NCBI GenBank assembly: GCA_017590115.1
Contig: JAGGNK010011003.1
Span: forward strand, 71,815-135,814
Source: Montifringilla adamsi
Taxonomy: Eukaryota > Chordata > Aves > Passeriformes > Passeridae
Length of the DNA stretch: 64,000 bases
Direction: 5' to 3'
Numbering within the stretch: position 1 is the first letter of the stretch; the number at the start of each line of letters is the position of its first letter. Position numbers and translations under genes: made by a program. Positions 58,980 through 64,000 of the stretch are shown here, one piece after another. The notes below the pieces were generated by a model. It made no database searches. It worked only from the letters and a program-made list of their open reading frames with translations, and had not been told where the DNA came from.

Positions 58980-59849
58980 CTAAAGATCTGCTGCATCGTG
59001 CTGCTCGTCCTGTCGGATGCACAGCACGGACTTGGGGAGGATCCCGCACTCCTGAAGGGACTTTGTAAGGTCAGAGAAGCTCCTCCGGGGCACCTCCATG
59101 GTTTCAATGCTGCAGTGTTGGTAGTTGGCCAACAGTTTCTGTCCTGCCACAGCAAGGACGGTCTGGAGGCTGTCAGAGGGCTTGAAGTGGTGCTCAAACC
59201 TCTGCCCAGAGGGAGATCGGACAGCGAGCAGCACGTGCGGCTCTTCCGAGCTTGCAGGGAACACCCAGGGGCTCTCCTGCCTCACCTGCCTTCCCCGCTG
59301 CTCAGGGGCACAGTACACTTGTGAGCTGTCTTCGGTGGGAATGCCACTTCCTGACAGTTTGCTGGCAGATCCCTGTCCTCCAGAAAAAGGCTTGATGGCT
59401 TTTGGAGCATCTTCCTGCCCCTCGCTCACTTCCAGCCGGTTGGTCCGTTCAGCCAGCGCTTCCACGGCACTGCTCCCTGCGCCCTTCCGGCCGATGGAGG
59501 GGAGCACCCGGTACCTGTTCAGGGAGGAGGAGCAGGTCTTCAAAGGCACTTGCTGCAGGAGCTTTGGGATTTTCCCAGGAGACACCTGGGCAGGTGGGAA
59601 TGCTGCTTTTGTGAGCGGTGCTCTCCGGCTCTTCACTAATTCCCGAGGAGAGGCTGCCGGCGGGGAACATGGCACGTGGCACGGACAGGCTTCTGTGCCC
59701 TGACGGTGGCTCAAGCTTGGCCTCTGTCCCTTGGCAGATTTGGGCCTGGAGACGTGCATGGTGATGGTGCTGGCCCACAGTAGAGTGGCTGTGCCCAGAG
59801 GGAAGTGGAACTGAGCTGGTGCTGAGTCCTGGAAAGCCGCTGTGGCCAT
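58980..59849 (-). CDS. UBXN10: UBX domain-containing protein 10
   Basis: A single coding exon of 289 codons (stop TAG 58982-58980, ATG 59849-59847) preceded by acceptor CCCACAG at 59855-59856, against 280 residues in human. UBXN10 is an adaptor for the AAA ATPase p97/VCP that acts in cilium assembly with the IFT-B complex. The C-terminal UBX fold covers about 205-285, with LLAVRSPSGQRFEHHFKPSD, HCSIETMEVPRRSFSDLTK and SLQECGILPKSVLCI. The p97-contact loop, FPR in many UBX proteins, reads LPK here. A conserved N-terminal patch HVSRPKSAKGQRPSL (about 32-46) and a central KxxPSIGRK-type segment (RYRVLPSIGRK) also match the family. The middle is disordered and Ser/Pro-rich. The promoter and first exon are at 62.6 kb. 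It converges with DDX19. Confidence 0.95.
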   Translation of the reverse strand: MATAAFQDSAPAQFHFPLGTATLLWASTITMHVSRPKSAKGQRPSLSHRQGTEACPCHVPCSPPAASPRELVKSRRAPLTKAAFPPAQVSPGKIPKLLQQVPLKTCSSSLNRYRVLPSIGRKGAGSSAVEALAERTNRLEVSEGQEDAPKAIKPFSGGQGSASKLSGSGIPTEDSSQVYCAPEQRGRQVRQESPWVFPASSEEPHVLLAVRSPSGQRFEHHFKPSDSLQTVLAVAGQKLLANYQHCSIETMEVPRRSFSDLTKSLQECGILPKSVLCIRQDEQHDAADL

Positions 59850-59974
59850 CGCACCTGTGGGATGGAGCAGAGGGAAAAGCTACAGGAACTGGCCAGGAGA
59901 TTTCCATCTCCCTGAGGCTCCCACACTGTGCTGCCTGTCAGGTAATAACAGAATAAATCTGGGGTATCACTGCA

Positions 59975-60026
59975 TGGGCACCACTGGGCACCACTGGGCA
60001 CCACTGGGCACCACTGGGCATCACTG
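59975..60026. repeat. 10-bp tandem repeat (gggcaccact), five copies
   Basis: 'gggcaccact' is repeated five times, the last copy as 'gggcatcact'. It is a small, young tandem array in the UBXN10 intron. Confidence 0.9.
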
Positions 60027-60469
60027 CAACCCTGCGGTGCAGTAAGGGCTGAGTCCCAGAGGGTGGGAGATGTGTTCTTTGTAGGGACTGGCTTTGGCAG
60101 GAATTGTGTAAAGTTGACCCAGAGCTTTGGGGAGTCATGCCCTTTGCCACTGAATGTAAGTTTTTGATGGAAAGAACAATGTCTTTCTTCTGAAGCTGGA
60201 AACTCAACACAAATAGGAGATGAGTGAAGCTCAGAGCACAACTCTGGCCTTCTCACTGGTCCTGCAGTGGCAGATTCAGTTCCTGTTGTGGATTTTGGGA
60301 TAAGACTGACTTCATATTTTAAAGGTATCTCAAAATCACTGAGATTGAAAAACCCTGATTCAATACACAGACACCTGTTCTGACTTTCCAATGACCAAAA
60401 GCTTGGTCCAAAAGTGTCCAAAATTCTGCTTACCAGAGAATGATTTACCTGAGGGAATGGCTGGAGCTC

Positions 60470-60700
60470 TTTCAGGGAGGTTTAGGCTGGATATCAGGGA
60501 AAGGTTCTTCCCCCAGAGGGTGCTGGGCACTGCCCAGGCTCCCCAGGCACAGCCCTGAGGCTGCCACAGCAGCATTTAGACAAGGCTCTTAGGGATGCAC
60601 AGGATGGGATTGCTGGGGTGTCTGTGCAGCGCCAGGAGCTGGACTGGATGATCCTTGTGGGTCCCCTCCAGCTCAGGATATTCCATGATTCTGTGATACA
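60470..60700 (+). mobile_element. CR1 LINE 3'-end fragment
   Basis: 'ggctggatatcagggaaagg' is followed by 'ttcttcccccagagggtgct', 'gctggactggatgatccttg' and the end 'attccatgattctgtgat', which is the CR1 3' terminus. It lies in the UBXN10 intron, antisense to that gene. Confidence 0.85.
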
Positions 60701-61074
60701 ACCTCCCCTGAGGAGGAAGCCAAGTTCTGCTGCGTGTTTCCCAAAGGAAGCTGTGCCTGGAGCTCTCAGCCAGGACAGACAGCACGGCCACTGGGTCACA
60801 ACCTCACAGCAACATTTTGGACAAGTGCCACAGGGAACCTCCTCTTCTGTTCCTGTGGCTTTTGTGGCAGCATTTACCAAGAGGGGTGGAAAAAGGTCAC
60901 CTTGGATTGCTTGGCATTCTCCAGAAACGACACAGTCACATTCAGCTGCTGTTTGTCCCCCAGCAGTGCATTGCTCAATGCAAACCTCAGGAGCTCAGCA
61001 AAGCCAAGGGCAAAACCTTACACCTGGCTTGGGGCCATCCCAGGCACACCTGGGTGGAGGAGGGATGAAGAGAA

Positions 61075-61595
61075 ACTCTGGGAGAACAACCTGCAGAGCT
61101 GCCTCCAGCACAGGGAGGAGCTGGAGCTGCTGGAGAGTCCAGAGGAGGCACCAGCATGAGCAGAGGAATGGAGCAGCTCTGCTGGGAGGAAAGGCTGAGA
61201 GAATTGGGATTGTTCAGCCTGGAGAGAGGAGGCTCCAGGGTGACTTCCAGGGTGGCCTTCCAGTGCCTGATGGGAACGGATGGGAAAGATGGAGAGAGAC
61301 TGTGGGCAAGGGCCTGGAGAGACAGGAAAAGGGGGAACAGCTTCCCAATGACAGAGGGCAAGGTTACATGGGACCTTGTGATGAAATTCTTCCCTGTGAG
61401 GGTGGGCAGGCCCTGGCACAGGTGCCCAGAGCAGCTGTGGCTGCCACTGGATCCCTGGAAGTGTCCAAGGCCAGGCTGGACAGGGCTGGGAGCAGCCTGG
61501 GACAGTGGAAGATGTCCCTGCCTATGGCAGGGGTGGAACAAGATGTTTTTTAAGTTCCCTTCCAACCCAAACCCATCTGGGATTCTATTCCAAAC
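61075..61595 (+). mobile_element. CR1 LINE 3'-end fragment
   Basis: About 520 bp with the full order of CR1 3' blocks: 'aggaaaggctgagagaattg', 'ttcagcctggagagaggagg', 'aagaaattcttccctgtgag'-like sequence, 'ctggaagtgtccaaggccag', 'ggaacaagatgttttttaag', 'cccatctgggattctattcc'. It lies in the UBXN10 intron, antisense to the gene. Confidence 0.9.
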
Positions 61596-62628
61596 CAAAC
61601 AGAGAGAACAGCCCCTGTGGCACTTTGCCAGCAATGTGTTTGTTATTTAACATTTCATTTCTCCTCCAGCTCAGCACGGCCAAGGCAGAGTCCCAGCACA
61701 CCCTGCCCAGCCCCAGCTGACAGACCTGTCCCCCCTGAGCCCCCAGCCGAAGGGGACAGGGACACTGGCCCAGGTGACTCATCCCAGCTTCCCAGGAGCC
61801 CGTGGGAGGGACAGGGGCTGTACCTGGCCCTTACTGCCGCTAACAAATAAACTCCAAGGCAACAACGCCCTGAGGCAGAACTCCCAAGCGCCCAGGAGCA
61901 CTTACAAATATCCCCAGTTCCAAGAACGAACCCCCGACCAACCAACCTGGCAGAAGCCCTGGGGGGGCCCCCGCGAGTGCCTGCACTGCCCCAGCACGGC
62001 AGATGGCACAGGGGCCAGGCTGAAAACACGGGGGCTGGTGAGGGGTGGGATGGGGAACCACAGCCAGCGAGGGCTGTGCCCACAGGTGTCCCAAAACGGT
62101 GCCCCCAGGGCCTGGGAGGCCGGCACTGCACACCCCTGATCCCTGCACGGGATGCCAGCTGCGTCAGGCTGGAAGGGACAATGGCAGCTCAGCCGGTGCC
62201 ACCTCCCTGCTCCAGCAGGGCCGGCCCAGAGCACAGGGCACAGGACTGTGTGCGGGCGGCTCTGGGCTATCTCTGGGAGGGACACTCCCCGGCCTCTCTG
62301 GGCAATGTATTCCAGGTGTTTAAAGAAGTCCATCCTCATGTTCAGGTGGAACTTCCTGGGCATCAGACCCTGCCCATTGCCCTTGTCCTGGTGAGGGCTG
62401 GCACAGCCCCAGGCAGAGCCCTCGGTGCCACAGCTGGGCCTGGGGCTGAGCCCACGGCAGGAGCGCAGCCCCGCCGGCAGAGCCCGGCCCGCTAGGGCGG
62501 CTGCACAGCACCAGAAGCGGACCCCGCCTCCTCCCCCGGTGCCGGTCCCGCTGCCGGTGCCGGTCCCGGTCCCGGTCCCGCGGCGGCCCCGCCGCCCCTC
62601 ACCTGCCCCGCGCCCGCCGCACGGCGCC

Positions 62629-62642
62629 GTTGCCGTGGCGAC
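62629..62642 (-). promoter_or_regulatory. X-box (RFX-factor site) in the UBXN10 promoter
   Basis: On the minus strand the sequence is GTCGCC-AC-GGCAAC. It matches the RFX consensus GTNRCC-N(0-3)-RGYAAC at all twelve constrained positions. RFX2/3 sites of this type sit in promoters of ciliary genes, which fits the ciliary role of UBXN10. The site lies about 26 nt upstream of the inferred exon-1 donor. Confidence 0.7.
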
Positions 62643-62648
62643 AGCGGC

Positions 62649-62656
62649 ACTTCCGG
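62649..62656 (-). promoter_or_regulatory. ETS-type site (CCGGAAGT)
   Basis: The minus strand reads CCGGAAGT, the core ETS/GABPA element typical of CpG-island promoters. It lies 7 bp from the X-box, on its upstream side in gene sense. Confidence 0.55.
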
Positions 62657-62734
62657 GCGCGTCACAGCCCCGCCCCCAGCCCCGCCCCCAGCGCCGCCCC
62701 AGCGCCGCCGCGAGCCGGCCCCAGCACCGCCCGT

Positions 62735-63181
62735 GGGAACGGGAATGGGAACGGGGAATGGGAACGGGAATGGGAACCGGGAATGGGGATAGGGATGGGA
62801 ACGGGAACAGGGATAGAAATGGGAATGGGGATGGGAACAAGGAACGGGGACGGGAATGGGGAATGGGAATGGGAATGGGAATGGGAATGGGAATGGGAAT
62901 GGGAACGGGGGATGGGAAGGGGAAAGGGGAATAGGGAATTGGGATGAGAATGGGGAATGGGGATGGGAACGGGAATGGGAATGAGGAATGGGAATGGGGA
63001 GTGGGGATGGGAACAGGAACAGGGAATGGGAATGAGAACAGGAACTGGGGATGGGAGTGGGGAATGGGAATGGGGAATGGGGAAGGGAACAGGAACAGAG
63101 AATAGGGATGGGAACGGGAACAGGGAATGGGAATGGGATGGATGGGAATGGCGATGGGAATGGGAAAGGGTACAGGGATAG
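62735..63181. repeat. (GGGAAY)n hexanucleotide array next to the UBXN10 promoter
   Basis: About 450 bp consist of GGGAAT and GGGAAC units with occasional extra G or substituted bases. The best stretch (about 62861-62906) has eight uninterrupted GGGAAT units. Four GGG tracts with three-base loops recur throughout, which is the formal G-quadruplex pattern on the plus strand. The array keeps frames open on both strands (Gly/Asn/Glu/Met-rich, and Phe/Pro/Ile/Ser-rich) without coding for a real protein. Confidence 0.9.
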
Positions 63182-63219
63182 GAATGCAAAACTGAACAGG
63201 GATGGATGGGATTGGAGAT

Positions 63220-63510
63220 GGAAACAGGCAGGAGTGGGGCAGTCAGGATGTCCCGGGATGGATCCAAGGATTGGGGCAGGGAGGGGAACGGGACAGTCGG
63301 GATGTCCTGGGATGGATTCAAGGATCGGGGGATGGACGGTTGGGGTGTCCTGGATGTCCTGGGATGGATCCAAGGACGGACCCAGGAATGGGGCAGCTGG
63401 GGTGTTCCAGGGTGGAGTCAGGGCTGGGAATAGCTGGGATATCCCGGTGTGGGTACAGGGATGGGGACAACCAGGCTGTCCCGGGTGGATGGAGCCAGGG
63501 CTGGGAAGGG
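63220..63510. repeat. Degenerate tandem repeat of about 50-65 bp
   Basis: Units containing 'gggatgtcctgggatggat', 'ccaaggannggg' and 'cagctggggtgttccaggg' recur four to five times with drift. The array follows the hexamer repeat directly. Its boundaries and period are estimated by eye. Confidence 0.55.
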
Positions 63511-64000
63511 CTGTGATGTCCCGGGGGTCCCGGGGGATGTCGCCAGGCTCAGGGACAGCCGTGACCCGCTGTGGGCTCTGCACTGGGCTGTGACACGGCC
63601 TCAGGCCCGGCATGGCACGGGAGCAGCCCCGTGACTTTGGGAAGGTTCTGGAGGACACGAAGGAGTGGGGGGAGCAGGGGGCGGCTCGGGGGCCTCTCAC
63701 AAACTCTGCCCAGGGCTGACCCTGGTACCGCGGTGTCCCAGCCATCCTGCAGGAATTCCCATTCCTCCAACTCACCCAAAGAAAAACCACAACCGTGCCA
63801 CCCTGCTGACATCCCCAAATCTTTGGGGTTTAGCCCCAACAGTTTAACACCAAGGCGCTACAGCCCGTCCTGAGCAAAGGCAGCAGGATGGGAGCACAAG
63901 ACTGGGTTTAACCTCCCTGTGACATTATTCAGTGACCACTGAATCAAATCAGACAAATAAACCCCAAACTCATGAATTCTGGGGAAAACACTTTTTTAAA
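63511..64000. other. Window end, no gene recognised
   Basis: GC-rich to neutral sequence with no recognised exon, RNA gene or repeat. It may belong to the interval upstream of UBXN10. Confidence 0.4.

Larger units (their letters stand above)
59855..62602 (-). other. UBXN10: UBXN10 5' UTR intron (inferred)
   Basis: The interval runs from donor CAG|GTGAGG at 62602-62601 to acceptor CCCACAG at 59855. It contains a 10-bp tandem repeat (59975-60026) and two CR1 fragments. No coding exon is recognised in it. Confidence 0.6.
62440..62720 (-). promoter_or_regulatory. UBXN10: CpG-island promoter and non-coding first exon of UBXN10
   Basis: A dense CpG and GC stretch. On the minus strand the sequence GGCGCGGGGCAG|GTGAGG gives a strong donor ending exon 1 at 62603. 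Just upstream come a perfect X-box and an ETS motif, so transcription probably starts around 62610-62660. No TATA box is visible, as is normal for CpG-island promoters. Confidence 0.65.

Noticed and set aside
62492..63790. A 432-codon minus-strand open frame rich in Phe, Pro, Ile and Ser
   Set aside because: It is the translation of the GGGAAY hexamer array and its neighbour repeat. There is no splice or start context, and other frames are open too.
1..64000. CRISPR arrays, tRNA or rRNA genes, bacterial-type operons
   Set aside because: The tandem repeats present lack unique spacers, no cloverleaf or rRNA sequence was seen, and the whole window is spliced vertebrate DNA.

Overview
This window is vertebrate nuclear DNA, almost certainly from a bird. 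It carries many 3' ends of CR1 (chicken repeat 1) LINEs, small introns, GC-rich CpG-island promoters, and no mammalian-type SINEs. I recognise four protein-coding genes from their spliced reading frames. Three of them (CAMK2N1, VWA5B1, UBXN10) are neighbours on human 1p36.12, so the window is probably the avian counterpart of that region.

Layout: CAMK2N1 (+, 53-1129, two exons) opens the window. About 11.6 kb without a recognisable gene follows (3' UTR, several tandem repeats, one orphan CpG island). VWA5B1 (-) then fills 13.9-34.6 kb with 20 coding exons. All 20 join in frame to 1,251 codons plus a stop. Its non-coding 5' exons and CpG-island promoter lie near 39.7-40.3 kb. A minisatellite (43.9-44.4 kb) precedes a second CpG island (44.45-44.72 kb). 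After it comes a DDX19-type DEAD-box helicase (+, 45.46-55.02 kb, 11 recognised coding exons, 460 codons; the short first coding exon was not found). UBXN10 (-, 58,980-59,849, one coding exon) is transcribed toward DDX19. Its non-coding first exon and promoter lie at 62.6 kb. That promoter holds a perfect RFX X-box and an ETS site, and next to it is about 450 bp of a GGGAAY hexamer array able to form G-quadruplexes.

The genes do not form an operon. Their products act separately: a CaMKII inhibitor, a VIT/VWA-domain protein of poorly known role, an mRNA-export ATPase of the nuclear pore, and a p97/VCP adaptor linked to cilia. No wholly new gene system is evident. The points most worth checking are the degenerate metal site in VWA5B1, the location of DDX19 between VWA5B1 and UBXN10 together with its missing first exon, the UBXN10 promoter (X-box plus quadruplex array), a GC-AG intron, and a weak splice donor in VWA5B1 followed by a 30-base G run.
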